A stretch of 64,000 nt of DNA from Larix kaempferi (lineage: Eukaryota; Streptophyta; Pinopsida; Pinales; Pinaceae): NCBI GenBank assembly GCA_027924585.1, contig BSBM01000386.1, positions 4,116,001 to 4,180,000 of the forward strand, read 5' to 3'. The translations under genes and the position numbers were made by a program. Every line of letters starts with the position of its first letter. Position 1 is the first letter of the stretch. Shown one piece after another: positions 34,530-46,374 of this stretch. The notes under the pieces were generated by a model, which was not told the DNA's origin, ran no database searches, and saw only the letters and a list, made by a program, of their open reading frames with translations.

Positions 34530-34839
34530 TATGATGAACATGCACTAATTAATTAATGCAAATACATGAGATATCAGAAATAACAGAACTCAGAATCACT
34601 TTTATATTGATCACAGGTCACTTCGAGGGGGCAACCTCCTTTGAGAAAGCTCAATACAATTAACTTCATGGTGCCTTCATAGGCCTCAACACACACTTAT
34701 ATACTAAGTCTAGGCACCAATACTATGGTTCAAAACCATGGGCCACTACAAACTATGGATTAACAATACTATGGGCGACTTACAAGCATATGCATCCAAC
34801 AACAATATACTAACAAAGTAAAGACATGGGTTCCTAACA
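34530..34839 (-). repeat. 3' LTR of element B (left copy)
   Basis: 310 bp. On the minus strand it starts TGTTAGGAACCCATG and ends GTTCATCATA. The TATA box TATATAAG corresponds to plus positions 34697-34704. The polypurine tract lies immediately to its right (about 34840-34853, CCCCTCTCCCTT on the plus strand). Confidence 0.95.
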
Positions 34840-34849
34840 TCCCCTCTCC

Positions 34850-35513
34850 CTTAAAAAAAATCTTTGTCCTGAAAGCTTTAGATGTGGAAATTGTTGTTGA
34901 ATCTGAAGGAGTGGTTCCCATGTAGCATCCTCTAGTTGTATGCCGTGCCACTGAATTAAGACCTTTGTGATAGAGCGAGAGCGAAGCTAACGAGTGCACC
35001 GATTGAGGATGGCCTCCAGCTCCAAAAGGATGGATCCTTCATTATCCAGTTCGGATAAAATAGTTTGTCCACTGATGTTGGTGCCAAGAACTTTCTTTAG
35101 ACAAGAGACATGAAATACTAGATGAATGCGGGAAGAAGGAGGAAGTTCCAATTTATAAGCAACGGACCCAATCTTCTAAAGAATCCGATATGGCCCATAG
35201 AACTTTGGAGCGAGCTTATGATGCCCTTTGATTTTCATGGAGGATTGCTTGTACGGATAGAGACGAAGAAAAACCATATCGCTTGCTTGAAAAGTGCGCT
35301 CAGAATAGTGTTGATCAGCTTGTTGCCTCATACGATTTCTTGCCATGTGAAGATTGTCCTGCAAAATGAGAAGAATCTGATCGTGGTTTCGAAGGACCGT
35401 GTCAACTTCCTAAACTGGTGAACTATTGGGGGTGTATGGAAGAAGAACTGGAGGTGCCTGACCATAGATTGCTTCATATGGGGTCATTTTAGAGGCAGTG
35501 TGGTAAGAGGTAT
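34850..35513 (-). pseudogene. Element B integrase C-terminus and chromodomain
   Basis: This is the 3' part of pol beyond the copia insertion. On the minus strand it reads NNLHMARNRMRQQADQH-type helix, MVFLRLYPYKQSS, HKLAPKFYGPYRIL (the GPY/F module) and [12 protein letters not shown]. The chromodomain follows at about 34870-34960: VLIQWHGIQLEDATWEPL with the W...W...E-D-A-T-W-E pattern. A TAA or TAG occasionally replaces an expected residue. The chromodomain is known in this clade to guide insertion to heterochromatin. Confidence 0.88.
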
Positions 35514-36213
35514 TTTTAGAACATTATTACACCTATGTACATTAATCATTTATTGATTGATGGTTAATTAGTACCAAACAACTTAATAATTGCATCCCCA
35601 AGTGGTTAGTGAGTAAATGGTCATTTAGCTTGAACCAGTTGGCAATGTGGACAAAAATGAGCATTGTACCAAGTCAAACTAGCTGTTGGGTGTGCCCTCC
35701 CAGTCATTTATTGCTTCCTGCATGCCTGGGTGCTCTTGCTCCTTGTTTTGTGGGATTCTCTTTGACCAAGGGCGCACATGCTCAGAATGTGGACAAACTT
35801 GCCTCCTTTTCCCATGTTTAGCCAATTCTAGCTGCCTAACCTCTAACCAACCAGATTCTCCACATGTGTGAGGTCACATGGGCCTGTCCAGTCATTCCCA
35901 ACATTCACATAGCAGTTTCGAACCAGTTTGGGATGGTTTGGGATATTTTGGTCAACCTAGGGGGTTTGAGCTATTTCTAAGCTAGATCCGTGTGAACACT
36001 CCATATGGATTCGAATTGTTCCAGATTTGTATAAATGGATGTTCTTAACCTATTTTGAGGTTGGACTATTAATAATATTTACATTATTCACCCATTTCAT
36101 GGGTTATTGTTCTTCATTTTATAGATTTATGCTCATTCTTGTAAATGTGTTGCAATCTTTTCACTAGTGAGGAATCCATAGTAGCTAGGTTCTGCTGTGA
36201 TTCACATTTTACA
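35514..36213 (+). repeat. 5' LTR of element C
   Basis: 700 bp ending TTTTACA. The first bases read TTTTAG, where the right copy has TGTTAG, so the terminal TG has mutated. TATA box TATAAATGG at 36030-36038. Confidence 0.95.
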
Positions 36214-36227
36214 TGGTATTAGAGCTC
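36214..36227 (+). other. Primer binding site of element C (tRNA-Met type)
   Basis: TGGTATTAGAGCTC directly follows the 5' LTR. It differs from the standard TGGTATCAGAGC at one position (C to T). Confidence 0.88.
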
Positions 36228-36486
36228 TTGGAGCTACCATTCAAACCAGCAAGATTGTTTTAGTGGCTTTCCAGAAGCAATGGAGAAAGCACAGAATTCC
36301 TGAGGCCATTGCATTGAGTCATTGGAGAAATCTAGTGGCTCTTCTCAGGTGTGATGCTCTCTCGAATGCACCCACTATCAAACATGGTTCAAATCTCTTA
36401 TTTTAGATCCCTCTTGAGTGATTTGAGAGTTGTTTGCAGGTATTGAAGATCAACATTGTCAGCAAGTGCATGAGCAGCAGAGAAGA

Positions 36487-37395
36487 ATGGAGCCATCTTA
36501 CCCAAATGTGCTTACTCCCTTCAACTATTTTGATTGGTAGGAAGAAATTGTGATTTTGCTAAGATCTAAGTGTCTCTATAGAATTACGATGGGCACTGAG
36601 GTGGAGCCAAACTCAGTTGTGGAGAAATCCAATTTTTTTAACAAAATGGATGAGGCATTTGTCCTCCTTTGTGTCAGCATTTCAAGAGACCTCCTATTTC
36701 ATGTAGAAAGTCTAGCTACTCCAAATGAAGTTTGGCTCAAGCTTGAGACCTTGTTTGGAAAGACTGATGAGATGAGAGGCCACCAGCTAAAAAATGAGCT
36801 TGTTTCACTGAGCCCAGGGAATTTCGATTCCATCCAGGACTTCTTCACCAAGTTAAAGAACTTGGTCTTGCAGATCAGACAATGTGGCATAGTGAAGAAA
36901 GAAGAACAGTTGGTGATGTACATTCTCTCCAAACTGGGTTCTGAATACTCAGTTTTTGTGTCTTCCTTCAACTCCACAAGGCTCACAGTTAGAGGTTGGA
37001 AGATGCCACCTTTGGATAACTTCATGGAGATGCTAACTCAAGATCAAGACAAGCTAGTCTTGATGGGATCCATCAAGCAAAAAGACCAAGTTCTTGCAGC
37101 TGGAGATTCGAAAAATGGAAGAGGTAAGCAAAAACCCAAGGGGCCGAAACCTTAAGAGAAGAAGAAGAAGGATGAGAGGCCCAAATCCTCTGAGGGGGTT
37201 TTGAATCCTGTCAAGAACAAGGGAAAGAAGGATGAGAAGACAAAATGCAGCTACTGCCAAAGGATTTTTCACCCAGAGAGTTCATGCATGAAGAAAACCA
37301 TAGACATGATGACCCATCTCCTACAGAAAAACAATATTCCTCTTCCTGAAAGTTCCAAGAACAAGGAGTGCGTTTCTGAAGACAAGGAGAGTTGA
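36487..37395 (+). pseudogene. Element C gag with zinc knuckle
   Basis: ATG 36487 (MEPSYPNVLTPFNYFDW) followed by a TAG where Trp or Gln would fit. A copia Gag domain (MDEAFVLLCVSISRDLLFHV, EVWLKLETLFGKT, NELVSLSPGNFDSIQDFF) runs to about 37155. After a TAA at 37153 the same frame continues Lys-rich into a CCHC zinc knuckle CSYCQRIFHPESSC at 37246-37287. A TGA near 37393 separates it from protease. Confidence 0.9.
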
Positions 37396-37401
37396 CATGC
37401 T

Positions 37402-39298
37402 TTGGTGGCTTGTACATCTCAATCGCCCTTGTTCATCATTGATTCAGGTGCCTCAAGGAACATGGATTCTTCAAGAGATTTTTTTTCTGAACTTGCACCC
37501 TACAGTGGTCTCTCCATTCGAATGGGAAATGACTCAGAACTCCCTTGTCATGGCATTGGGAAAATATCTATGGAGAATGGGTTCTTCTCTAATGTGCTGT
37601 ATGTACAAAATCTTGCAGTAAAATTTCTCTCTGTATATAAAATGACACATACTAGAGCAGAAAAGAAAGTTGTCTTCACTCAGGATGATGTGGAGATATC
37701 AGAAATTTCCACCGGAAAAATTGTTGCAATGGGTGTTTCAGACCATGATATGAAGATGTACAAGTTCTCCCACTTTCTCGAGTTCTCTTCACCAAGTGTA
37801 CTTTTGTCACATGGGAATGAGACTAGCAATCTATGGCATCAAAGGTATGGTCACCTAAACTATAGATATCTTCAAGCTTTGAGCAAAGAAGAGATGGTAG
37901 AAGGGCTGCCACAAATCAGTTTTTCCAATGGAACATGCAAGGGTTGCATGGTTGGGAAGCATCCTGAGAAGAAGTATGACAAAGGGAAGGAAAGGAGGGC
38001 TGATTAGCCACTTGGGATAGTGCATTCTGATCTGATAGGTCTACTCCCCACTCCCTCATATGGCTGTAGCAAATATGTGCTCACCTTCATCGATGACTAC
38101 TCAAGGTACTGCTGGTTATTTTTCCTTAAGCAAAAATCTGAAGTCTGAATGTTTCAAAATTTTCAAGAGTATGGTTGAGAACTTCAGTGGGAAGGCCATG
38201 AACGTTTTGAGGATTGATAATGGTAGAGAGTATGTCAATAATAATCTGCAGCAGCTCTGTCAAGAGCATGGCATTCATATTCAACACTCAGTGCCCTACA
38301 CACCACAACAAAATGGTGTTGCAGAGCGCAAAAATAGAGCACTGAAAGAGATGGCAACTTGCATGTTGCAAGCAAGGGATTTGTCTCCTAAATTGTGGGA
38401 TGAAGCTATGAATTGTGCAGCATATGTTCAGAACAGAGCACCACACAAAGAATTGCAAGGAATTACTCCATTTGAAGCATGGATGGGTCACAAACCCAAT
38501 GTTTCACATTTCAGAATTTTTGGCTCAAGGGCTTGGGCCAGAATTCCATCGGAAAAGAGAAAGGCCTTGCAGCCCCAAAGCAAGGATTCAATCATGGTTG
38601 GGTATGCAAAGGATTCCAAAGGCTACAAGCTCTTTGATCCATCCACTCTCAAAACTTTCATCGAAATAAGTGTCAAATTCGAAGAAGAAGAGTTTTTGCA
38701 AGCTAGTGAACAAGGTGATGGGGAATGCACATTTCCTCTTCTTGATGATGAAGTAAGTGGTGATTCTTCTTCTGATATTTCTGATTCTGATATTGCTGAA
38801 TATGATGTTGATATGGATTCTGATCATGTCCCTACCTCAAGGCCCAAGTGGGTAGAGAAAAAAATTCAAAGTGCCGGAGAGCTTGTGGGTGATCCCCAAG
38901 ATGCTAGGAAAACTAGATCTCAATTTCACAACTCCTTTGCATGTGATAATTCTGATATGAGTGAGGCATGTTATTTGATGGTTGGATCTGATCCAAATTC
39001 ATATTCAGAAGCATGTACAGACCCAAGGTGGAAATCATCCATGCAAGAAGAGATGAACTCACTCCATGAGAACAAAACTTGGGATTTGGTCCCTCTTCCT
39101 CCCAAGAGGAAACTAGTGCAATGCAAATGGGTTTATAGAACCAAAGTTGGATCTAATGGATCTGATCTGAAGTATAAGGCCAGGTTGGTGGCTAAGGGTT
39201 ACTATCAGGTCCAAGGAGTGGACTATACAGAGACATTTGCACCGGTGGCAAAGATGGACTCCGTAAGACTAGTTTTGGCCATTGGGGCTTCCAAGTGA
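37402..39298 (+). pseudogene. Element C protease, integrase and N-terminal RT
   Basis: Protease active site FIIDSGASRNM at about 37435-37467. The integrase zinc region LWHQRYGHL...CKGCMVGKH is complete. A TAG at 38005-38007 follows. The core has [24 protein letters not shown] and QQNGVAERKNR, so all three catalytic residues are visible. The frame changes between about 38007 and 38160. RT starts with EEMNSLHENKTWDLVPLP, KCKWVYRTK, KARLVAKGYYQVQGVDYTETFAPVAKM and ends at a TGA (39296-39298) inside the conserved block just before MDVKSAFLHG. Confidence 0.93.
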
Positions 39299-40514
39299 TG
39301 GGAGGTTCATCACATGGATGTAAAAAGTGCCTTTCTTCATGGGGATATAAATGAGGAGATATATATGCAGCATCCTAAAGGTTTTATTTCTTATCATACA
39401 CTTGTTTGGAGGTTGAACAAGTCACTCTATGGGATCAAGCAAGCTCCTAGAGCATGGTATGCAAAAATGGACAATTTTCTGCTATCCTTGGGGTTTGAGA
39501 GGTGTAAGTCTGATCCAAATGTTTATATGCAGCATGTTAGTGATATAATATTGATTATTGTCCTGTATGTTGATGATATTTTGATCACTGGTAGATGCAC
39601 CAAAGAACTTGACTCAGTTAAGAGGGCATTGCATAGTGCATTCTCCATGACTGATCTAGGATTGCTAAAACAATTTCTAGGTTTGGAGATAGACCACACT
39701 GTGAATGGAATTTCTATATGTCAGTCAAGGTATGATTCAGATTTGCTGCAGAAATTTAAGATGGCTGAATGTAAGTCTGCAAAATTTCCATTTCTTTCAG
39801 GAGTTAAGCTAAATGAGTGGGGTTCTTCTCCACTGGTTGACAGCTCGTTGTATAGGCAACTTGTTGGAAGCTTGCTATATCTTACTCATTCTAGACCAGA
39901 TTTGTCATATGTTGTTGGGGCTGTTGCTAGTCACATGCAAGAACCTCATGCAATCCATTGGAAGGCAGCCAAGAGGATCCTTCATTATGTTCAGGGTACT
40001 AAGTCCTTTGGTATCCATTATGTTGCTGGTTCATCCCTTGAACTAGTAGGATTTATAGATTCTGATTGGGCTGGTGATTGTATTATTGAAAATCAAATTC
40101 CGGTTATGTTTTTATGCTTGCACATGGACCTATTTGCTGGTCAAGAAAGAAACAAAATACTATTTCCTTATCTTCAACTGAGGTGGAGTACAGGGGAGCA
40201 GTTAATGCAGCCACACAATGTGTTTGGTTGCAAGGTATTCTTGAAGAGTTCGGGATTGTTTTTGATTCACCCACTATTCTTTGGTGTGATAATCAAAGTA
40301 CAATCAAGATTTCTACTTATCCAATTTAGAGGCAAAGGACCAAGCACATAGAGATACACATGCATTACATTCGGGGTTTGGTGCATGACCAGACCATAGC
40401 ATTGCAGTATTGCCCTTCCAGTGAGCAAACTGTTGATATCCTCACCAAGTGTTTTACCGAGAAGACCTTCACTCACCTTAGATCTTTGGTTGGGGTGAGT
40501 GATGCATGGTAATG
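39299..40514 (+). pseudogene. Element C RT C-terminus and RNase H
   Basis: The same frame continues as MDVKSAFLHGDINEEIYM and LYGIKQAPRAWY. YVDD is intact at 39566-39577, followed by MTDLGLLKQFLGLEI. RNase H begins GFIDSDWAGD. A frameshift near 40080-40090 moves the reading to frame 1, which goes on with SRKKQNTISLSSTEVEYRG and LWCDNQSTIK. A TAG at about 40327 follows, then RTKHIEIHMHYIRGLV and the usual end near DAW at 40512. Apart from this frameshift and two stops the polymerase is well preserved. Confidence 0.93.
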
Positions 40515-40694
40515 ATTGGTGTATTCTGATATATGCCACATGTCCATTTTAGAGGGGAGGTTTTATTTCCCATGTGGTTTTCCTCATTACCTTGGTTACA
40601 TGGAAAAATAAATCTTTATGATGTAAAAGGTGACTTGAGCCTAGTTGCCAAGGCCTTATTTTTGATATTTCACTAAGTCTACCTTAAGGGGGGG

Positions 40695-41397
40695 TGTTAG
40701 AACATTATTACACCTATGTACATTAATCATTTATTAATTGATGGTTAATTAGTACCAAACAACTTAATAATTGCATCCCCAAGTTGGTTAGTGAGTAAAT
40801 GGTCATTTAGCTTGAACCAGTTGGAAATGTGGACAAAACTGAGCACTATGCCAAGTTAAACTAGCTGTTGGGTGTGCCCTCCCAGTCATTTATTGCTTCC
40901 TGCATGCCGAGGGTGCTCTTACTCCTTGTTTTGTGGGATTCTCTTTGACCAAGGGTGCACATGCTCAGAATGTGGACAAACTTGCCTCCTTTTCCCATTT
41001 TTAGCCAATTCTAGCTGCCTAACCTCTAACCAACCAGATTCTCCACATGTGTGAGGTCACATGGGCCTGTCCAGTCATTCCCAGCGTTCACACAGCAGTT
41101 TCGAACCAGTTTGGGATGGTTTGGGATATTTTGGTCAACCTAGGGGTGTTTGAGCTATTTCTAAGCTAGATCCGTGTGAACACTCCAGATGGATTCGAAT
41201 TGTTCCAGATTTGTATAAATGGATGTTCTTAACCTATTTTGAGGTTGGACTGTTAATAATATTTACATTATTCACCCATTTCATGTGCTATTGTTCATCA
41301 TTTTACAGATTTATGCTCATTCTTGTAAATGTGTTGCAATCTTTTCACTAGTGAGGAATCCATAGTAGCTAGGTTCTATTGTGATTCAGATTTTACA
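40695..41397 (+). repeat. 3' LTR of element C
   Basis: 703 bp from TGTTAGAAC to TTTTACA. TATA box TATAAAT at 41214-41220. The purine tract is directly upstream. It aligns over its whole length with 35514-36213. Confidence 0.96.
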
Positions 41398-41402
41398 GGT
41401 AT

Positions 41403-42340
41403 TGTACCACCATTCAGCGAGAGGGAGCCACTTTTCCCACTGATGTTGTTGTTCAGAGGTGAAGCAACGAAGATACGTTTCCAAGCATTTATTGATAATT
41501 TCAGTTTGACCATCTGTTTGTGGGTGATACCCTGAACTCATCTTCAGTTTGGTGCCAGTGTGGCGAAATAGTTCTGTCCGAAAATGACTGTTGAAATTTG
41601 CATCACTATCCGAGACAATGGAAGAAGGGATGCCATGAAGACGAAATATCTAGTCTAGGAAAATTTGAGTGACTGAGGAGGCTGTATAGGGATGGTTGAG
41701 AGCACAAAAATGACTATATTTGGAGAAGGGATCAACCACAATGAGAATCACTGTCTTCCCACCAAATTTAGGGAGCCCTTCAATGAAATCCATAGAAATA
41801 TTTGTCCAAATCCGTGTAGGTATGGGCAAGGGTTCGAGCAATCTTGGAAGGAGTGTTGTTTCACCCTTATTGCACTAGCAGGTATCACATTCAACCACCA
41901 TATGTTAAATTGTCCTTTTCATGCCCTTCCAAAATAAGTTACGCCATGCCCGTTCATACGTTTTGAGGAACCCAGAGTGCCCTGCCGATGGAGAAGCATG
42001 GATTTCATAGAAGACAGCCTGTTGAAGATCTGTGCTCTGGAGAAGCACCAGACGACCCTTGTATCTCAGGGAAGCACCATACCAAGAGTAATGTGGTACA
42101 TCAGAAGGGTTTTTGGTCAAGCGTTGGATGATTTGAGATAAGGACGAGTCATTGACATAACCCTGTTGAACAGATTGCAACCAATTTGGAACAGGCATAG
42201 AAATAGTTGAAAGAGAACCTTGGGCATCAAATGTGCGAGAAAGAGAATCTGCCACAATATTGTCCTTACCCTTCTTGTAAGTGATCTCATAGTCATAACC
42301 CATGAGTTTGCTAACCCATTTCTGTTGTGTTGGGGAGGAG
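41403..42340 (-). pseudogene. Element B integrase N-terminal part and RNase H end
   Basis: Minus-strand reading from 42340: GYDYEITYKKGKDNIVADSLSR ends RNase H. The integrase zinc domain is HASPSAGHSGFLKTYERAWRN then CDTC. The core begins WTNISMDFIEGLPKFGG and VDPFSKYSHF, then SDSDANFNSHF (the second Asp motif), YHPQTDGQTEIINKCLE (the Glu motif) and WLPLAEWWYN. At that point copia C interrupts (GGTAT). A TGA/TAA or TAG occurs in several places, including after FLD near 41650. Confidence 0.9.
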
Positions 42341-42345
42341 ACATG

Positions 42346-43400
42346 CTATTCCAAGAAATATTTCAGACTTTGGTGATCAGTCTTGATGCAGAAATGATTC
42401 TCTAATAGGTATGGTCGCCACTTCTGTACTGCATGAAAAATAGCCATCATTTCCTTCTCATATGTAGAGGCAGCTAAATTCTTACTTGAAAGGGCTTTGC
42501 TGGTGAACGAAATGGGGTGTTCATCTTGAAGGAGAACAACACCAAGTCCATTGCTGCAAGCATCACTCTCAATAGTGAAGGGCTTGGAAAAATCGGGCAT
42601 AGCTAGAACAGGTGTAGTACATATAGCTTGTTTCAATCTGTCAAATGCACACTGAGTAGCATGTGTCCATGTAAAAGCATCCTTTTTCAATAGAGCTGTT
42701 AATGGAGATGCAATCTTCCCATAATCCTTGACAAACTTGCGGTAGTAGCCAGTCGACCCCAAAAAACCACGAAGGCTCTTGAGTGTCTGAGGATGCGGCC
42801 AATTGTTCATGGAATCGATTTTGGCAGGATCCACGCGAACCCTTTGTGCTGAGATAATGTGCCCGAGATACTCAACTTTTGTCTGTCCAAAAACACATTT
42901 AGACTGTTTGGCGTGGAGATGATGGTCAGAGAAAAGTTGCATGACAAGATCCAGATGCTAGAGATGTTCAGCCCATGTTTTGTTGTAGATGAGGATACCA
43001 TCAAAGAATACCAGAATGAATTTCCGCAAGTAGGACCGAAATATTTTATTCATTAAGGCCTGGAATGTGGAAGGAGCATTAGTGAGGCCAAAGGGCATGA
43101 CCAAAAACTCATAATGGCCATCGTGTGTGCAAAAATAAGTTTTAGGGATATCATCCTCATGAACCCGAATTTGATGATACCCAGAACGAAAATCCAACTT
43201 GGAGAAAAATTGAGCCCCATGAAGCTCATTAAGAAGCTCATCAACAACAGGAATTGGAAACTTATCCTTGATGGTAAGGTGATTAAGTGCTCGGAAGTCA
43301 ATGCAGAGGCGCCATGAACCATCTTTTTTTGTGGACAAGAAGAATTGGAGAAGAAAAGGAACTAGTGCTTGGGCGAATAATACCTTCCTTCAATAAGTCC
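42346..43400 (-). pseudogene. Element B reverse transcriptase and RNase H
   Basis: Minus strand: [50 protein letters not shown] and [18 protein letters not shown]. The catalytic box is VFFDGILIY, where FFDD is expected. The second Asp has become Gly (plus positions 42997-43008), so the enzyme is dead. A TAG separates the next frame (42346-42942), which holds CVFGQTKVEYLGHIIS, LRGFLGSTGYYRKFV and RNase H motifs ESDACSNGLG, STYEKEMMAI and KTDHQSLKY. Confidence 0.93.
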
Positions 43401-44070
43401 CGAACGAGCATTTCAATCTCCGTTTTTTGGTGAAATGGGTAGTGATAGGGCCTTGTGTTGGGAGTAACGCTACCAAGAAGAGCTAAATATGATGGTCTTC
43501 TGGCCTAGAAGGTGGCAATCTCACTGGTTCAACAAAGAGACCTGTATATCGATCCAAAGGAGTAGTGGAGACCGTTGATGGTTGCATCTGAATGGAATGG
43601 ATCTGACCCATGACACCATGTGAACTCTTCTTGAGGAATTTTTCCATGCGATGTGAACTGATGATGCTGAGAGACCCTGGTTGTAATCATGTCAATGTGT
43701 GTTTTTGTCCATTGAGGGAAAACTGCATCCAAATTTCAGCAAAATCCCATAAGATAGGGCCAAGTGTGCGTAGCCATTGAGCACCCAAAACCACATCACA
43801 TCTGCCTAAGGTCAAGGCAAACATGTCAGAGCACAAGGTATAATCTCCCATAGAGATACGTACATTTCGAGACTTCCCTTTGGAAGGTAAGGTGCCCCTA
43901 TTGGCAACCATGACTTCAAAGTTGGATCAAGGATGGATAAAACAATCAACTTGTTTGGCGTTCCGAGGGTCAATGAAATTATGAGTGCTACCAGAATCAA
44001 TGAGTATTATAAGAGGAAGATTCTTGAAGTAACCGCTGACCCGCATTGTTTGGGGGGTGGTGATTCCAGC
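43401..44070 (-). pseudogene. Element B aspartic protease
   Basis: Minus strand: LIILIDSGSTHNFIDPR (about 43965-44013) is an intact retropepsin DSG motif. VMVANRGTLPSKG, FALTLGRCDVVLGAQWLRTLGP and WDFAEIWMQF follow, as in plant chromovirus proteases. A TGA or TAG after DCFIHP interrupts it. From about 43400 to 43530 a frame change leads on to RT. Confidence 0.85.
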
Positions 44071-45030
44071 TAAAGCATGGAGAGATATCTCTGGCTGGTC
44101 ATCCTGAGATGGAGGGTCAATAGGCGATTCCTGAATGTCGACCTAAGCATCCATTGTATCTTGATCTTCGTCACCAATTTTAGAGGCAGGTGGAGAATCC
44201 ACATCCAAGAGATAGAGCTTTTGTTGAACACATCTATGTCCCCGAGTGAATTTCTCATCACAATTATAGCAAATCCCTTTTTCTCTGCGTGCTTGCATCT
44301 CTGTTTCAGACAAATGCTTGATAGGAGGTAGTCGAGGAGCCTACGGTAAGGGTGGTCATTGAGAACCCATATTTTAGAAGGGAACAAAAGTGGGCTTGGA
44401 GTGCTGTTGGCCTGCAATCTTGTCTTCTACCAACTTAGCCAACCCCAGGGCTTCCATCAATGTGTTGGGACAGAACATTTTGACCTCAAAGCGGATGGCA
44501 TCCTTTAGACCACTGATAAAACAACTCCGGTAAAATTCATCAGACAATCCTTTAGTGTGGTTGGCTAGTTTCTCAAATTTTGTTTGATACTCTCTCACAG
44601 TGCCAATTTGGTGAAGTTTAGTGAGGGCTCTTGTGAAGTCATCAAAAGCACCGGGACCAAATCATTGCAAAAGGAGCTGGAAAAAGTCTGGCCATTTTTG
44701 CTCTTCATGAGCCTTGATGTACCAACGGTACCATTGAAGAGCTTCCTGTTCCAAATGAAAGGATGCAAGTGGAACTTTGTTGACATCAAAAGTATTATGC
44801 AGATTGAAATACTGTTCGGCACGATAGATCCATCCAGTTGGATCAGTACCATTGAAGCGAGGAAAATCAAGCTTTGGACCACGGAAATTGCTAGAAGAAG
44901 AGAACCCATTGTCTGATGAGGACTCGGACTGTCGTTTGTTGTTCATGGCTGAATGTTCAAGATGGAGGCCGAGAAATGTTTCATCCAGATCCTGGAGTTT
45001 GGATTGGATGGCTGCAAATTCTTCTTCCAT
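44071..45030 (-). pseudogene. Element B gag with zinc knuckle
   Basis: Candidate start ATG 45030 (MEEEFAAIQSKLQDLDE), a short coiled coil. The Gag domain gives RGPKLDFPRFNGTDPTGWIYRAEQYF, LEQEALQWYRWY and then FEKLANHTKGLSDEFYRSCFISGLK. The zinc knuckle CYNCDEKFTRGHRC lies at about 44235-44276, a CCHC variant known in chromoviruses. Frames change at about 44660 and 44370. Confidence 0.9.
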
Positions 45031-46049
45031 GGTTTTTGTTCCTTCGCAGGTGACAACCATAACCAGGAGTTTTTTTTTGTGGACAAGGTAGAAAAACAAA
45101 AACAGAAACTGGTTCAGTAAAGGAAAATCTGGATTTGGGAAAAAATTTGAAGGGTAATTGGGGTTTGACTAGGATTTGGACACTATCAAATGGACAGGGA
45201 AGCAGAAAAGGAGGATTTCAGAAGCGGGGTGAAATAATGGGAAAATTTGGAAGAGAGGGACAAAGAAGCAGAATTAGGAAAGGAACTCTGTGGTAAAATT
45301 TGAAGGTGATTGGGTGAAATCCGAGGAAGTTATGGCAAACCCTAAAAATAGACAAATGTGGGATTTAGGGAATTGGGAAGTTGAAGTGGGGATAGGATTC
45401 TCAGGAATGAAATATGTAGAATGGGATTAAAAGGGTTCCCAGGAAGTTTCAAGGGAAACAGAGTGAAAATAAGGGAGATATGGAGAAAAAACTGATTTTT
45501 TTTTTCCAGAATGGAGCGGCTACGGCTCGGAAGGGATCTGAAACAAATAGATCTGAAATGATGCCGAATGGATTGAAAATGGATCGATCTGAAATAGATC
45601 TGAAACGGATGGATCTGGAACGGATTTCAAAATGGATCTAAACGGATGGATCTGAAACGGCGCAGCAGTGATCGACAACAGTTCAGCTGAAAATAGATAT
45701 GGACCCCAAGTATGTGCATCTTCCTATCATTTCAGGGGTTTCACTCGGCAACCAATGCTATATGACGGTTTGTGTATTGGGGTAGTACCCATCACTCCAT
45801 GTCTCAGGTAAAACAAATAACTGCTTTGCCACAAACGACAGCTCTTGGTTTACCTCACGGGTGGGAACTAGTCAATCAGGTAAAGGTCGTTACCCTTTTC
45901 GCTGGCAGGTCCTCTCAATGGGCTAGCTACTTTGGATTTCCAGCATTAATCCTTTTAGTTAAGCGGATAGGGATTATTCCCAAATCCAAACCTGCAACAG
46001 ATGCGAAAAAAAATTTGGCAGAAATTTCACCCAGCGAGCCCAAGAAAGT
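45031..46049 (-). other. Element B 5' leader, no gene
   Basis: About 1 kb between the primer site and gag. The minus strand is C/T-rich in places. The tract 45520-45670 repeats GGATCTGAAACGGAT-type words on the plus strand. No gene recognised. Confidence 0.6.
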
Positions 46050-46061
46050 GCTCTGATACCA
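46050..46061 (-). other. Primer binding site of element B (tRNA-Met)
   Basis: The plus strand reads GCTCTGATACCA, so the minus strand reads TGGTATCAGAGC, a perfect match to the common plant initiator-Met primer site. It is two bases from the LTR. Confidence 0.96.
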
Positions 46062-46063
46062 GA

Positions 46064-46374
46064 TGTGATGAACCTACACTAATTAATTAATGCAAGTACA
46101 CGAGATATTAGAAATAATAGAACTCAGAATCACTTTTATATTGATCATAGGCCACTTCGAGGGGGCAACCTCCTTTGAGCAAGCTCAATACAATTAACTT
46201 CACGGTGCCTTCATAGGCCTCAACACACACTTATATACTAAGTCTAGGCACTAATACTATGGGTCAAAACCATGGGCCACTACAAACTATGGATCAACAA
46301 TACTACAGGCGACTTACAAAGCATATGCGTCCAACAACAATATACTAACAAAGTAAAGACATGGGTTCCTAACA
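46064..46374 (-). repeat. 5' LTR of element B (right copy)
   Basis: 311 bp. On the minus strand it starts TGTTAGGAACC and ends GTTCATCACA. TATA box TATATAAG corresponds to 46230-46237. It is followed by target duplication AAAGC (46375-46379). Confidence 0.96.

Larger units (their letters stand above)
35514..41397 (+). mobile_element. Element C: Ty1/copia LTR retrotransposon nested in element B
   Basis: LTRs of 700 and 703 bp, flanked by perfect GGTAT duplications (35509-35513 and 41398-41402). The internal order is primer site, gag, zinc knuckle, protease, integrase, RT, RNase H, then polypurine tract TAAGGGGGGG at 40685-40694. About 26 differences in 700 aligned LTR positions make this the youngest datable insertion here. 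gag-pol remains nearly in one frame with a few stops and two frameshifts. Confidence 0.96.
34530..46374 (-). mobile_element. Element B: chromovirus (Ty3/gypsy with chromodomain)
   Basis: LTRs of 310-311 bp at both ends with AAAGC duplications. On the minus strand the order is 5' LTR (right), tRNA-Met primer site, leader, gag with zinc knuckle, protease, RT/RNase H, integrase, GPY/F module, chromodomain, polypurine tract AAGGGAGAGGGGA, 3' LTR (left). Copia element C splits the integrase. LTRs differ at about 17 of 310 positions. In-frame stops and a mutated RT box make it inactive. Confidence 0.95.
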